Source: Micromonospora profundi
GTDB lineage: Bacteria > Actinomycetota > Actinomycetes > Mycobacteriales > Micromonosporaceae
Length of the DNA stretch: 64,000 nucleotides
Assembly (NCBI RefSeq): GCF_011927785.1
Contig: NZ_JAATJK010000001.1
Span: 3,691,001-3,755,000, forward strand
Direction of reading: 5' to 3'
Shown: piece after piece, positions 51,646-60,961 of the stretch
Layout of the letters: each line of letters opens with the position of its first letter
How positions within the stretch are numbered: position 1 is the first letter of the stretch
Made by a program: the position numbers and the translations under genes
Notes under the pieces: model-generated
What the model was told of the DNA's origin: nothing
The model's input: only the letters and a program-made list of their open reading frames with translations
Databases searched by the model: none

Positions 51646-52509
51646 CTACGGGCGGTACTGCTGGGTTTCGTCGGCCGCACCTGACTGGTACGTGCCGCGC
51701 CCACCGGACATCGTCGACTGCTCGTCGACCCGGGGCATTGCCTGCGTACGGTCGCCGCCACGGTCGGCCATCTGCCGCTCCATGTCGCCGCGCCCGGCCG
51801 CGTTGGCCCGCCGGTTCTCCTGAACCGCCCGGGCTTCCTCGGCTGCCCGGTGCAGCCAGCCGTCCCAGCGGTTCTGCATGGGCTTCACCAGACCGCCACC
51901 GACACCGACGATCAGGATGCCGGCCACCGTGGCGAGCACCGCGATCAGCACCGGAGTGGTGACTGTTGTGGCGATACCCACCTGGTTCAGCGCGGCGATC
52001 ACGCCGAGCGCGATGATGAAGATCGCCGTCAGGTCGGCAAGCACCTTGCCGTACGAGAGACCGCCCAGCGCCCCGGTGACCAGATCCCGGACGGCGTTGG
52101 CGATCGCAGCCGCCACCACCACGACGATGATCGCGACGAACGCCCGTGGCAGCCAGGCCACGACGCCACTGATCAGGTCACTGATCGCGTTGGGCCCCCA
52201 GACGCCGAAGGCGAACTGCAGGGTGAACAGCAGGACGGCGTAGTACGCCAACCTGGCCAGGATGTCGCTGGCGTCGTACTTCGTTCTCTCCAGTGCCCGT
52301 TTGATGCCTCCCCGTTCGACCGCCTCGTCGAAGCGCAATCGTTCGAGCACCGTGTCCACGATCTTGAGGACCGCTCTGGCGATCAGCCAGCCGACCACGA
52401 GGATGACGATGAAAGCCACTGCCTTCGGGATGAAGAGCAGCACCGATCTCCAGGTGTCGGCGATCGCATCGCCGATGTCGGCCTGCCGAACCGCGAGGGT
52501 TTTCAGCAT
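51646..52509 (-). CDS. MscS-related membrane protein with conserved TM-helix repeats
   Basis: 287 residues with four to five membrane helices in the first 210 residues. Two or three copies of the conserved TM-helix motif of MscS-like proteins are seen (VILVVGWLIARAVLKIVDTVLERL; VVVVAAAIANAVRDLV). The tail of about 75 residues is polar, Arg/Gln/Gly-rich. The MscS beta domain is missing, so it may be a structural relative rather than a full channel. AGGAGGGACATC precedes ATG 52509. It is divergent from the SpoIIE-type gene. Confidence 0.87.
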   Translation of the reverse strand: MLKTLAVRQADIGDAIADTWRSVLLFIPKAVAFIVILVVGWLIARAVLKIVDTVLERLRFDEAVERGGIKRALERTKYDASDILARLAYYAVLLFTLQFAFGVWGPNAISDLISGVVAWLPRAFVAIIVVVVAAAIANAVRDLVTGALGGLSYGKVLADLTAIFIIALGVIAALNQVGIATTVTTPVLIAVLATVAGILIVGVGGGLVKPMQNRWDGWLHRAAEEARAVQENRRANAAGRGDMERQMADRGGDRTQAMPRVDEQSTMSGGRGTYQSGAADETQQYRP

Positions 52510-52707
52510 GATGTCCCTCCTGTCGCATGGACTGCGCCGGGCGCATACCCGGCCACCGGTGCGGCAGTCCGCGCGACTCGCTGCCATTTTTCCGACAAGT
52601 GGATAAACAGTGGCCCTGACCTGCCTTAACAGGCATCGCCGCAGGCCCACTGGCGACCCGCGGCCATGATCGGATGCGACTCTCCGGCGGGCGGCTAGGC
52701 TGCGAAC

Positions 52708-54846
52708 ATGCCAGGAACGGTCGGGCGAGTCCCCACGCCAGCAACCCCGGCCCCGGGCGCCGCCACCGGGCCCGGCGCGACCGCTGCCGTGCTCGCCCAC
52801 GACTGGGCAGCCACTGCGCTCGGCCCTCGGGACAGCTGGGACCCGGCGCTGCGGGCCGTGGTCGAGCTGATCCTCGCCTCGCCGATGCCGATGGCGCTGG
52901 CGTACGGCGACGACCTTGTCCTGCTCTACAACGACGGCTACGCCGAGTTGCTGGGTCTTCGACACCCCTCCGCCCTGGGCCGCCCCGCCGGCGAGGTGCA
53001 CGCCGAGGTCTGGACGCTTCCCGGGTTCGGTGAGGTGGCCGAGCGCGTCTACCGGCAGGGCGTGTCGTTCCTGGAGAAGGAGTCCACGGCTCTCGTGGTC
53101 CGTGGCCAGTCCGGCGTGGCCGAGCAGATGGTTTTCACAAGGGGCCACTCGGCCGTCCGTGACGGCTCTGGCCGGATCATCGGCGTCCTGACCGTCGCCG
53201 CCGAGACCACCCACGTCGCCGAGCAGTTGCAGAGCCTCAGCCAGGTAGCGGCGGCGCTCGCCGGCACCCTCACCCTCGACGACGTGGCCCGGGTCGCCCT
53301 GCGCTACACGATCACCACGTTCGACGCCGACCGGGTCTCGTTCGTGGTCGACGAGGGCGGCGGTGGTTGGCGGATGGTCCGCCGGGTACGCGGCGAACTG
53401 CTGGACGAGGTCGACGAGCGGTTGCCACCGCTGTGGCGGCGGGCGTCGACGGACTGGTCCGGCACGGTGGCGCAGGCCGTCCGCTCCGGCGAGCCGTCGT
53501 TCACCGGCGACGGGCAGCCGCTGCGCGAGACGGCCGCGGACCGCCATGACCAGAAGGTACGCTCGCTGGCCGTGCTGCCGCTGGGCACCTCGGTGGTCCA
53601 GGGCGGGTTGACTGTCGGCTACCAGGTGCCGCACGCCTGGTCGGCCGCCGAGCGGGCACTGCTTGCCGCCTCGGCGGAGTTGATCGGCCAGGCGGCCGAG
53701 CGGGCACGCCGGTTCGAGACCCAGCACGGCACCGCCCAGCTGCTGCAGCGCAGCATGCTGCCGGAGAACCTCCCGGATCTGCCCCGGCTGCGGGTCGCGG
53801 CACGCTACGACCCGGGGGTGGACGGCAACGCGGCCGGCGGCGACTTCTACGACGCCTTCCTACTGCCCACCGGCGACCTCGGGGTGGTGCTCGGCGACGT
53901 CGCCGGGCACGACGTCCAGGCCGCGGCACGGATGGGCCAGGTGCGGGCGGCACTGCGGGCGCTGGCCCTGTCCGACCCGGCTCCGGACGCGGTGCTGGCC
54001 GGGCTGGACCGGCTGGTGACGAGCCTCGGCGCGGAGGCCGGCACGCACGAACTGTTCGTCACTGTGGTGTTCGGCGTCATCGACGCGCAGCGGCGGGAGT
54101 TGACCCTCGCCAGCGCCGGTCACCCCGCTCCGCTGATCCGCCGCTGCACCCCGGACGGACGGTCGTACGCCGAGTACGTGGACGTGCCGGCCGGTCCCCC
54201 GCTGGGGCTGGGCGGTCGACCGGCGACGACGACAGTCGCGTTTCCGCCCGGCGACACGCTGCTGCTGTTCAGCGACGGTGTGGTGGAGCGCCGCCGGCAG
54301 AGCCTCACGGCCGGGCTGGACGCTCTCGGCGATGCCGTGGCCAAGGCCGGCAGCAGTGATCCCCGCGCGCTCTGCGCGGTGGCCACAGCCTCGGTGCCCG
54401 GCGGCACGGAGGACGACGTTGCCGTGCTGGCGGTCGAGCACGCGCTCAAGCCGAGCCGTTCGGCGGCCATGGAGGTGCCTGCGGAGCCGACCGCGCCGAG
54501 CCGGGTCCGGCACTGGATGACAGGTCAGCTCACCGAGTGGCAGGTCGCCGAGTCGGTGATCGGCGCGGCGGTGCTGTGCACGAGCGAGCTGACCACGAAC
54601 GCGTTGCTGCACGCGGGCACCGCCGCCCGCGTCGAGATCGATCTCAGTCCGGAGCGGTTGCTGGTCTCGGTCGCCGACTCCGGCACCCGGGGCACCGTGA
54701 CCCGGGCACGCACCGACACGTTGAGCAGTCGCGGGCGTGGCCTGGGCCTGATCGAGGAGCTCAGCGACGCGTGGGGCACCGATCCTTCGGTACGCGGTAA
54801 CACGGTCTGGTTCGAGATCCTCGTTCCCCCCACCGAGCAGCATTGA
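52708..54846 (+). CDS. PAS-GAF-PP2C (SpoIIE-type) phosphatase with C-terminal anti-sigma-type kinase domain
   Basis: 712 residues, four domains: PAS (about 45-160), GAF (about 165-330), a PP2C/SpoIIE phosphatase domain (about 345-575, LGVVLGDVAGHDVQAAA with metal Asp), and a HATPase of the RsbW type (about 590-710: ELTTNALLHAG N box, ADSGTRG, RGLGLIEEL). Such fusions act on anti-anti-sigma proteins in stress-response partner switching. The sensed signal is unknown, and no anti-sigma antagonist or sigma factor is adjacent. The gene has no good ribosome binding site before ATG 52708. Confidence 0.92.
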   Translation: MPGTVGRVPTPATPAPGAATGPGATAAVLAHDWAATALGPRDSWDPALRAVVELILASPMPMALAYGDDLVLLYNDGYAELLGLRHPSALGRPAGEVHAEVWTLPGFGEVAERVYRQGVSFLEKESTALVVRGQSGVAEQMVFTRGHSAVRDGSGRIIGVLTVAAETTHVAEQLQSLSQVAAALAGTLTLDDVARVALRYTITTFDADRVSFVVDEGGGGWRMVRRVRGELLDEVDERLPPLWRRASTDWSGTVAQAVRSGEPSFTGDGQPLRETAADRHDQKVRSLAVLPLGTSVVQGGLTVGYQVPHAWSAAERALLAASAELIGQAAERARRFETQHGTAQLLQRSMLPENLPDLPRLRVAARYDPGVDGNAAGGDFYDAFLLPTGDLGVVLGDVAGHDVQAAARMGQVRAALRALALSDPAPDAVLAGLDRLVTSLGAEAGTHELFVTVVFGVIDAQRRELTLASAGHPAPLIRRCTPDGRSYAEYVDVPAGPPLGLGGRPATTTVAFPPGDTLLLFSDGVVERRRQSLTAGLDALGDAVAKAGSSDPRALCAVATASVPGGTEDDVAVLAVEHALKPSRSAAMEVPAEPTAPSRVRHWMTGQLTEWQVAESVIGAAVLCTSELTTNALLHAGTAARVEIDLSPERLLVSVADSGTRGTVTRARTDTLSSRGRGLGLIEELSDAWGTDPSVRGNTVWFEILVPPTEQH

Positions 54847-54960
54847 CGGCCATGACCAGCACGACGACCCGAGCCGTACCGACGATCCGAGCCGCACTGA
54901 CGCCGCGCACCGCACGGTTTCGCACGGTTCAGCAGGCCACGAACGGGTAGGAGCGCCCCC

Positions 54961-55638
54961 ATGGCCACCGAACGCCCCACCGGAGTCCTCTTCGACGTCG
55001 ACGGCACCCTTGTCGACACCACGTACCTGCACACTGTGAGCTGGTGGGAGGCGCTGCGGCAGGCCGACCAGCAGGTGCCGATGGCGACCGTCCACCGGGC
55101 GATCGGTATGGGCGCCGACAAGCTTCTCGATCACCTGCTCGGCCCGGAGCGGGACCGCGACGAGGACCCGAAGCTGCGCGACGCGCACGACACCCTGTAC
55201 GGCGAGTACTGGGAACGACTCACGCCGCTGCCGCGGGCGGCGGACCTGCTGCGCGCCTGCGCCGACCGAGGGCTACGGGTGGTGCTCGCGACCTCGGCGG
55301 CGGAGCACGAGGTGGGTGCGCTGCGCCGGGCGCTCAACGCCGACGACGTGATCGACACCGTGACCTCGTCGGCGGACGCGCAGCAGAGCAAACCGGCACC
55401 GGACATCCTGGTGGCGGCCCTGGAGCAGTCCGGGCTGGCCGCCGAGCGGGTCGTTTTCGTCGGCGACTCGGTCTGGGACGTCGCGGCGGCCGGCAAGCTG
55501 GACATCCCCTGCGTGGGGTTGACATGCGGTGGCACCAGCCGGGGTGAGCTGGCGGGCGCGGGCGCTGTGGCCGTGTACGACGACCCCGCCGCGCTGCTTG
55601 CCGAGTTGACCGACTCTCCGCTGACCCGGCCGAGGTGA
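54961..55638 (+). CDS. HAD-superfamily phosphatase (PGMB/Gph-like)
   Basis: 225 residues. The motifs are intact: FDVDGTLVDTTYLH (motif I, DxD), LATSAAEHEVG (motif II), Lys in SKPAPDIL (motif III), and VFVGDSVWDVAAA (motif IV), with the small helical cap of the PGMB subclass. Phosphoglycolate-type or sugar phosphate substrates are likely; the exact one cannot be told. TAGGAGCGCC lies before ATG 54961. Confidence 0.9.
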   Translation: MATERPTGVLFDVDGTLVDTTYLHTVSWWEALRQADQQVPMATVHRAIGMGADKLLDHLLGPERDRDEDPKLRDAHDTLYGEYWERLTPLPRAADLLRACADRGLRVVLATSAAEHEVGALRRALNADDVIDTVTSSADAQQSKPAPDILVAALEQSGLAAERVVFVGDSVWDVAAAGKLDIPCVGLTCGGTSRGELAGAGAVAVYDDPAALLAELTDSPLTRPR

Positions 55639-55746
55639 GGTCTCTTTCGGATCGGGCCATCGCACAGGCATAGCCGTCAATCGTTCGGGGCAAGGTCTGC
55701 GCCACCTGCCCGCATCACGCGGGTGCGCCGAAAAGGTGGTGCTGCC

Positions 55747-57039
55747 GTGGACCCGGTCGACGTCGAGTTCGCGCTTGTGGGTCTGGGAACTCTGCTGGCG
55801 GGCGTCCTGCCCCGGCTGTTGGAGCGCCGCCCCCTGTCCATGCCGATAGCGTTCCTCGCCCTGGGCATGGTGGTGTTCCTGCTGCCGATCAACCTCCCGG
55901 CGCCGGACCCGCTTGCCCATCCGGATCTGGCCACCCACCTGACCGAGATCGGGGTGATCGTCGCCCTGATGGGCGCCGGCCTGAAGATCGACCGTCCGTT
56001 GAGTTGGGCGCGCTGGTCGTCGACCTGGCGGTTGTTGGCCATCGCGATGCCGCTGTGCATCGCGGCGGTGGCGCTGCTCGGGTGGTGGTGGGCGGGCCTG
56101 GTGCCTGCTGCGGCGTTGCTGCTGGCCGCCGCGCTGGCCCCTACCGATCCGGTGCTCGCCGCCGACGTGCAGGTCGGCGAGCCGACCGATGTGGAGGACT
56201 CCGAGGACGAGGTCCGTTTCGCGTTGACCTCGGAGGCCGGCCTGAACGACGGGTTGGCGTTCCCTTTCGTGTACGCGGCCATCGCCATCGCCTCGACGAG
56301 CCTCGCCCCGCGCGAGTGGGTGGCCCACTGGTTCGCCGTCGACGTGCTCTGGAAGGTGGGCGTCGGGGTGGGCGGCGGGCTGCTCATCGGCTGGCTGCTG
56401 GGCAAGCTGTTCTTCCGGGCGCCAAGCGAGTTGCGGCTGGCCCGGCACGCCGAGGGCTTCCTGGCGCTGGCCGCCACGTTCCTGGCGTACGGGGTCGTGG
56501 AGGTGGCCGGCGGGTACGGCTTCCTGGCGGTGTTCGTGGCCGCTCGGGCGATCCGGTCCGCCGAGCGGACCCACGAGTTCCATGCGGTGCTGCACGACTT
56601 CGCCGAGCAGATCGAGCGGTTGCTGACCCTCGTGTTGTTGCTGCTGCTGGGCGGCGCGATCGTGACTGGTTTGCTCGCCCCGCTGACCTGGCAGGCGGCG
56701 ACCGTCGGGCTGCTGCTGGTCTTCCTGATCCGGCCGGTCATCGGCTGGTTGTCGCTGCGCGGCGCGCCGGGCCGGCCGGCCGAGCACGTGGTGATCTCGC
56801 TGTTCGGCATCCGCGGGGTGGGCTCGTTCTACTACCTCGCGTACGCCACCACGCAGGCGGACTTTCCGCAGGCGGAGCTGCTGTGGGCCACTGTCGGGCT
56901 GGTGGTGCTGGTCTCCGTGGTGGTGCACGGGATCGCGGCGACCCCGGTCATGCAGTTGTTGGACCGCGAGGGCGAGCGCACCGCGGATCCGTCCGAACGT
57001 GGCGGCGACGCCCGACCCGTCGGCGCGGGCCACGCCTGA
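55747..57039 (+). CDS. Cation:proton (Na+/H+) antiporter, CPA1/NhaP type
   Basis: 430 residues, 12 to 13 hydrophobic helices. Hallmarks are ALAPTDPVLAADVQVG, the ion-binding SEAGLNDGLAFPF (ND pair), and FGIRGVGSFYYLAYA near the C-terminus. It should exchange Na+ or K+ for H+ in pH and osmotic balance. GTG 55747 with AAAGGTGG before it is the likely start. It ends 15 bp before the convergent FAD protein gene. Confidence 0.92.
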   Translation: MDPVDVEFALVGLGTLLAGVLPRLLERRPLSMPIAFLALGMVVFLLPINLPAPDPLAHPDLATHLTEIGVIVALMGAGLKIDRPLSWARWSSTWRLLAIAMPLCIAAVALLGWWWAGLVPAAALLLAAALAPTDPVLAADVQVGEPTDVEDSEDEVRFALTSEAGLNDGLAFPFVYAAIAIASTSLAPREWVAHWFAVDVLWKVGVGVGGGLLIGWLLGKLFFRAPSELRLARHAEGFLALAATFLAYGVVEVAGGYGFLAVFVAARAIRSAERTHEFHAVLHDFAEQIERLLTLVLLLLLGGAIVTGLLAPLTWQAATVGLLLVFLIRPVIGWLSLRGAPGRPAEHVVISLFGIRGVGSFYYLAYATTQADFPQAELLWATVGLVVLVSVVVHGIAATPVMQLLDREGERTADPSERGGDARPVGAGHA

Positions 57040-57054
57040 GCCCGGGGCGAGCAG

Positions 57055-58011
57055 TCAGCCGAGCCGGGCCGCCAGGGCGCGACCGAGGTCGCGGCCGGAC
57101 CGCCACGCGCTCTGCACCCGGGGCTTGCCGAACGCGTCGCCGGCCAGGCCGATGCCGTCGGCGTCGAGGTGGCAGGTGCCGCCGGTGGTGTCGCCGGCCG
57201 GCTTCGCGTACGTCCAGCGGTGCACGTGCACGTCGGCGGCCTCCTCGTGCAGGCCGAGCAGGTCCCGCACGGCCTGTGCGATCGCCGGGCCGGCCGCGGT
57301 TGGCTGGGCGAGGTGTCGGGCGGCGAACTCCGGCACTGTGTGCGCGACAAGCACTGGCGCGTCGTCACCCCGCCGGTCGCCGTCGTCGCAGACGAGGCTG
57401 AGCACCCGGTGGTCGTTGACGAACGCGCCGTGGAAGGCGGCCCAGTGCCGGGACCGGAACCGCAGCACCGCGGCCAACGACGGCGACCAGGTCTGCGCCT
57501 GCACGACCCTTGTGGCGTCGGCAAGTGCGGGGTCGAGCAGCAGGGCGGCCTGCGGGCCGGGCATGGCCAGGGCCACAGCGCCGACCCGCTCGCCGTCGAC
57601 CGTCGGCCCGGGTCCCACGCTGAGCACCAGCCGGTCGACGGTCACCGGCAGTGGCGCGGCCAGGTGTTCGACGAGCGACCGCAGTCCGCGCGGCGCGGCG
57701 TAGCGCATCGGGCCGGGAACCTCGTGGCGGCCGTTCGTGTCGTACGACTGGAAGGTGTCGGTCCACTCCCGGACCAGGCCGGCGGCGCGCCACGTGTCGA
57801 CCACAGCGGCGAAGTCGGTGTCGCTCACGGTGAAGTACGCGGCGCCGATGTCGGCGGGTCGCCCCGCGAAGCGTTTGCTTGCCATCCGGCCGCCGCAGAC
57901 GTGCCCCCGCTCGCGGACCCGCACCGGCACGCCGGCCCGGACCAGCTCCACCGCGCAGGCCACCCCCGCGACGCCTGCACCGACCACCACCGCACCCCGG
58001 TCCACGCTCAC
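57055..58011 (-). CDS. FAD-dependent amine-oxidase-like oxidoreductase
   Basis: 318 residues from GTG 58011. The dinucleotide fold GAVVVGAGVAGVACAVELVRAG with VRERG follows the start, the central part binds substrate, and the C-terminal FAD motif IGLAGDAFGKPRVQSAWRSG is well conserved. It resembles short renalase-like NAD(P)/FAD proteins of actinomycetes. The substrate is unknown. The start is weakly supported by its ribosome binding site. Confidence 0.88.
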   Translation of the reverse strand: MSVDRGAVVVGAGVAGVACAVELVRAGVPVRVRERGHVCGGRMASKRFAGRPADIGAAYFTVSDTDFAAVVDTWRAAGLVREWTDTFQSYDTNGRHEVPGPMRYAAPRGLRSLVEHLAAPLPVTVDRLVLSVGPGPTVDGERVGAVALAMPGPQAALLLDPALADATRVVQAQTWSPSLAAVLRFRSRHWAAFHGAFVNDHRVLSLVCDDGDRRGDDAPVLVAHTVPEFAARHLAQPTAAGPAIAQAVRDLLGLHEEAADVHVHRWTYAKPAGDTTGGTCHLDADGIGLAGDAFGKPRVQSAWRSGRDLGRALAARLG

Positions 58012-58095
58012 CGGCCGATCGTAGGCGTCCGGTGCGGCATGAAGCGGGACCGATCGGGGTACTGGCACACCTGTTCGAAGAAAGGGTGAGATGAG

Positions 58096-58311
58096 ATGAC
58101 GGACCGCAGCAACGAACAGGCCGACCCACGCGGCGCGATCAAGGACCCGGACGAGTGGGTCACAGGTGACGAGCCGCCCACGGCCGCCCAGGAGTCGTAC
58201 CTGGCGACGCTCGCCCGGGAGGCGGACGCGGCGCTGCCGGACGACCTCACCAAGGCGGAGGCTTCCAAGCGGATCGACGAGCTCCAGGCCGAGACGGGTC
58301 GCGGCCAGTAG
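58096..58311 (+). CDS. DUF3072 small protein
   Basis: 71 residues, hydrophilic. KDPDEWVTGDEPPTAAQESYL and LPDDLTKAEASKRIDELQ are the DUF3072 pattern. Function unknown; it is common in actinomycetes. GAAAGGGTGAGATGAG precedes ATG 58096. Confidence 0.9.
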   Translation: MTDRSNEQADPRGAIKDPDEWVTGDEPPTAAQESYLATLAREADAALPDDLTKAEASKRIDELQAETGRGQ

Positions 58312-58322
58312 TGCCGATGGGC

Positions 58323-58826
58323 TCAGCGGCGGGCGGGCAGCCGGTGCAGCTCGACAGCTGTCAGCCGCGCGTCACGGATCTCGGCGGTGAGGTACGTGGC
58401 GTGCGGCTGGGCGCGGCGGTCGGTGGGTGAGCCGGGGTTGAGCAGACGCAGCCCGCCGGGGGCCACCGTGTCCCACGGGATGTGGGAGTGCCCGAAGACC
58501 AGCAGGTCGGTGTCGGGAAAGCGGGCCGCGCACCGCTGCTCGCGGCCGGTCCGGGGGCCGGTCTCGTGCACCACGGCGACCCGCAGCCCGTCGAGGTCGA
58601 CATGCGCCACCTCCGGCAGTCGGGCGCGCAGCGCCGGGCCGTCGTTGTTGCCGTAGACCCCGACGAGGCGCCGCGACCGCGCGGTCATCGCGTCGAGCAG
58701 CGACTCGTCGACCCAGTCGCCCGCGTGCACGACCACGTCGGCCGCCTCGATGGCGGTCCAGAGCTGCGCGGGCAGGTCCCGGGCACGCTTGGGCAGATGG
58801 GTGTCCGCCGTGAGCACCAGCCGCAT
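58323..58826 (-). CDS. Metallophosphoesterase (YfcE/MJ0936-type)
   Basis: 167 residues. The binuclear metal motifs are LTADTHLP (DxH), VVHAGDWVD (GD), VYGNND (GNHD variant with Asp-to-Asn-Asp spacing) and FGHSHIPW (GHxH). These define small YfcE-like phosphodiesterases. The substrate is unknown; family members cleave model phosphodiesters. It is convergent with DUF3072, 11 bp apart. Confidence 0.93.
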   Translation of the reverse strand: MRLVLTADTHLPKRARDLPAQLWTAIEAADVVVHAGDWVDESLLDAMTARSRRLVGVYGNNDGPALRARLPEVAHVDLDGLRVAVVHETGPRTGREQRCAARFPDTDLLVFGHSHIPWDTVAPGGLRLLNPGSPTDRRAQPHATYLTAEIRDARLTAVELHRLPARR

Positions 58827-59076
58827 ACCGGCATTCTCCCGCCTCGGGGGCGCGTCGGCGAGCCAGGCACCAGTTCACCGAGCCCGAGCGGTCGACAAGC
58901 GCCGCCCAGCGGCCGTCGGCGGGGATGCCCGTGGTCGCTGATCTGTCCGCTCCACACCGGCCACCTACCCGGGATGGTCTGGCGCATGCCCCACCGCGTG
59001 CCGGCATCGCCGCTGCCAGATGGCGTTACCGCTCGACGCTTGCGGGAATTCGGCTCGCTGACGAGGGAGGATGCTC

Positions 59077-59661
59077 ATGACCTCAGCTTCGGGGCCGACC
59101 GCCGCATGGCGGCCCGGCGCACAGAACGGCAACCTGCTTCCGGCCGGTCCGGGAGGACGACTGTCCGCACCGGCCGGTGATGGGCACGGGCCGGAGAGCG
59201 GCCCGCCCACCGTGACGATCGGCTCGTATCCGGACTATCCGGCCGCGCAGCGGGTTGTCGACCATCTGGCCGACAACCGCTTCCCGGTGGAGCACAGCGC
59301 CATCGTCGGCACCAACCTCACGCTCGTGGAGACGGTGCTCGGCCGGATGACCACCGGTCGCGCCGCCCTGCTCGGCGCCGGCACCGGCGCCTGGTTCGGG
59401 CTCTTCATCGGCCTGCTGTTCGGCATCTTCACCGTCGGCAACTGGCTCGCGGTGATCCTTGTCGGCCTGGTCATCGGTGCGATCTGGGGCGCCGTCTTCG
59501 GCGCTGTCGCGCACGCCATGACCGGCGGGCAGCGGGACTTCACCTCGGCAAGCTCACTACGAGCCGGCCAGTACGCGGTGATCGTCGACGCGCAGCTCGC
59601 CGACCAGGCCCGGCAGGTGCTGTCCCGGCTACAGATGCCCCAGCCGGCGCACTCGCACTGA
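59077..59661 (+). CDS. General stress protein 17M-like (YflT-type) membrane protein
   Basis: 194 residues. A low-complexity head of about 45 residues precedes the domain GSYPDYPAAQRVVDHLADNRFPVEHSAIVG, which is a YflT/GSP17M pattern. Two membrane helices lie at about 105-145 (GAWFGLFIGLLFGIF; AVILVGLVIGAIWG), and a short alpha-beta end follows (GQYAVIVDAQLADQARQVL). GAGGGAGG favours ATG 59077 over ATG 59071. A role in stress resistance is a family-level guess. Confidence 0.87.
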   Translation: MTSASGPTAAWRPGAQNGNLLPAGPGGRLSAPAGDGHGPESGPPTVTIGSYPDYPAAQRVVDHLADNRFPVEHSAIVGTNLTLVETVLGRMTTGRAALLGAGTGAWFGLFIGLLFGIFTVGNWLAVILVGLVIGAIWGAVFGAVAHAMTGGQRDFTSASSLRAGQYAVIVDAQLADQARQVLSRLQMPQPAHSH

Positions 59662-59676
59662 TCCACCTGGCCGTCG

Positions 59677-59711
59677 ACCGGCCGTCCCGGCAGCACGCCG
59701 GGGCGGCCGGT
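59677..59711. terminator. Bidirectional terminator hairpin
   Basis: A 15 bp stem with one G-U pair (59677-59691 with 59697-59711) lies 16 bp behind the stress protein stop; its last base is also the end of the convergent DUF1684 gene. Confidence 0.85.
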
Positions 59712-60298
59712 CAGTCGTGGTACGCGAGTTCGCCGGCGCGCAGCGGCACGTCGAGGCGGTTCTCCGGAGGCGCCAGCGGGCAGGCCCACCTGTCGTCGTA
59801 CGCGCAGCTCGGGTTGTAGAGGTAGTTGGCGTCCAGCCGGACCCGGTCGCCGGGCAGCAGCTCGACGCCCCGGCCGAAGGTGCCCTTCACCGTGTCGGTG
59901 AGGTACCGGCCCCCGCCGTAGGTGTCCTGCCCGCAGGTGCCGTCGCGTACGGGCACGAACAGCCCGCCCCCGTACGCCTCGATCCACCACAGGGTCAGTG
60001 GCCCCCACGGCGTCTCGGCCACCGCGACCCGCCGGTAGGCCACGACCCCGTCCGGGCCGGCCGTGTCGACGCGCAGCTCGCCGGTGGCGGGCCGCAGCGG
60101 CGCCTCGACCACCGCCTCGGGGTTGGGCGGGAAGTAGCGCAGCCCTGTGAAGCCGGGCCGGTCGGTCTGCGGGATCGGGCTCTGCGGATGGGTGGCGAAG
60201 AGGTCGTCGCGGCCGGCGCGGAAGCCGGCGAGGTCGACGTCGGACAGGTACAGCCGGGCCACGCGCTCGCGCCAGTCGGCCAACTCCAGATCCCGCAC
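59711..60298 (-). CDS. DUF1684 protein
   Basis: 195 residues. RVARLYLSDVDLAGFRAGRDDLFATHPQSPI, FPPNPEAVVEAPL and the C-terminal LDANYLYNPSCAYDDRWACPLAPPENRL are diagnostic of DUF1684. It is a soluble single domain of unknown function. It starts at GTG 60298. It is 9 bp from the TetR stop on the same strand, so the two may form a unit. Confidence 0.92.
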   Translation of the reverse strand: MRDLELADWRERVARLYLSDVDLAGFRAGRDDLFATHPQSPIPQTDRPGFTGLRYFPPNPEAVVEAPLRPATGELRVDTAGPDGVVAYRRVAVAETPWGPLTLWWIEAYGGGLFVPVRDGTCGQDTYGGGRYLTDTVKGTFGRGVELLPGDRVRLDANYLYNPSCAYDDRWACPLAPPENRLDVPLRAGELAYHD

Positions 60299-60307
60299 CC
60301 CACGAGC

Positions 60308-60901
60308 CTAGGCGGTGGGCGTCGAGGCGTCGGAGCGCGCCGGCCAGTTGCTCAGGACGGTGTGCAGGGCGTCGAGGGTACGCGCCCAGGAGTCGTCCGC
60401 GCTGCGGGGAGTGTGGCGGAAACCGCCGGTCCTCTCCAGGCTCACGAACCCGTGGAAGGTGCTGTGCATCATCCGTACGGCGTCGGTCTGGTCCGGCTCG
60501 GTGAGCTGGTAGCCGCGCAGGATCGCCCGGGTCATCGCGGCGTGCCGGACACCGGCGCTCGCGGCGGCGGTGTCCGGGTCGAGGTCGATCTGCATGGCGG
60601 CGTACCGGCCGGGGTGCTGTGTGGCGTAGGCCCGGTACGCGTTGGCGAAGGCCACGAGCGCGTCCTTGCCGGCGCGGCCGGCGAGCGCGTCGGCGACCCG
60701 GTCGGCCAGCTCCGCGAGTGCCAGCAGCGCCACCCTGACCCGCAGCTCCTGCGCGTTCCTGATGTGGAAGTAGAGGCTCGCGTCCTTGACGCCGAAGTGC
60801 CGGGCGAGCGCCGCGACTGTGACGTTGGGCATGCCCACCTCGTCGGCCAGGTCGGCGGCGGCAAGCGTCAGGCGCTCGGCGGTCATCCCTGCACGTGCCA
60901 C
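60308..60901 (-). CDS. TetR-family transcriptional regulator with WHG-type C-terminus
   Basis: 197 residues. The N-terminal helix-turn-helix is VTVAALARHFGVKDASLYFHIRNAQEL, a TetR signature. The C-terminal 100 residues, with FHGFVSLERTGGF, match the WHG subgroup. It likely represses its own promoter and the divergent FBP gene, since the only gap (60902-60961) contains a palindrome. No ligand can be deduced. Confidence 0.92.
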   Translation of the reverse strand: MARAGMTAERLTLAAADLADEVGMPNVTVAALARHFGVKDASLYFHIRNAQELRVRVALLALAELADRVADALAGRAGKDALVAFANAYRAYATQHPGRYAAMQIDLDPDTAAASAGVRHAAMTRAILRGYQLTEPDQTDAVRMMHSTFHGFVSLERTGGFRHTPRSADDSWARTLDALHTVLSNWPARSDASTPTA

Positions 60902-60936
60902 GCGGCAGCCTCCAAAACTAGCCTTGTTAATCGCTT

Positions 60937-60953
60937 GCCTAGGAGAGCTAGGC
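60937..60953. promoter_or_regulatory. Palindrome gcctag-N5-ctaggc in the tetR/FBP divergent promoter
   Basis: A perfect 6 bp inverted repeat with a 5 bp spacer lies in the 60 bp gap between the TetR and FBP starts. A partial extra half site (ctagcc) lies at 60919. It is the best candidate operator for the TetR regulator. Confidence 0.65.
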
Positions 60954-60961
60954 TACAACCT

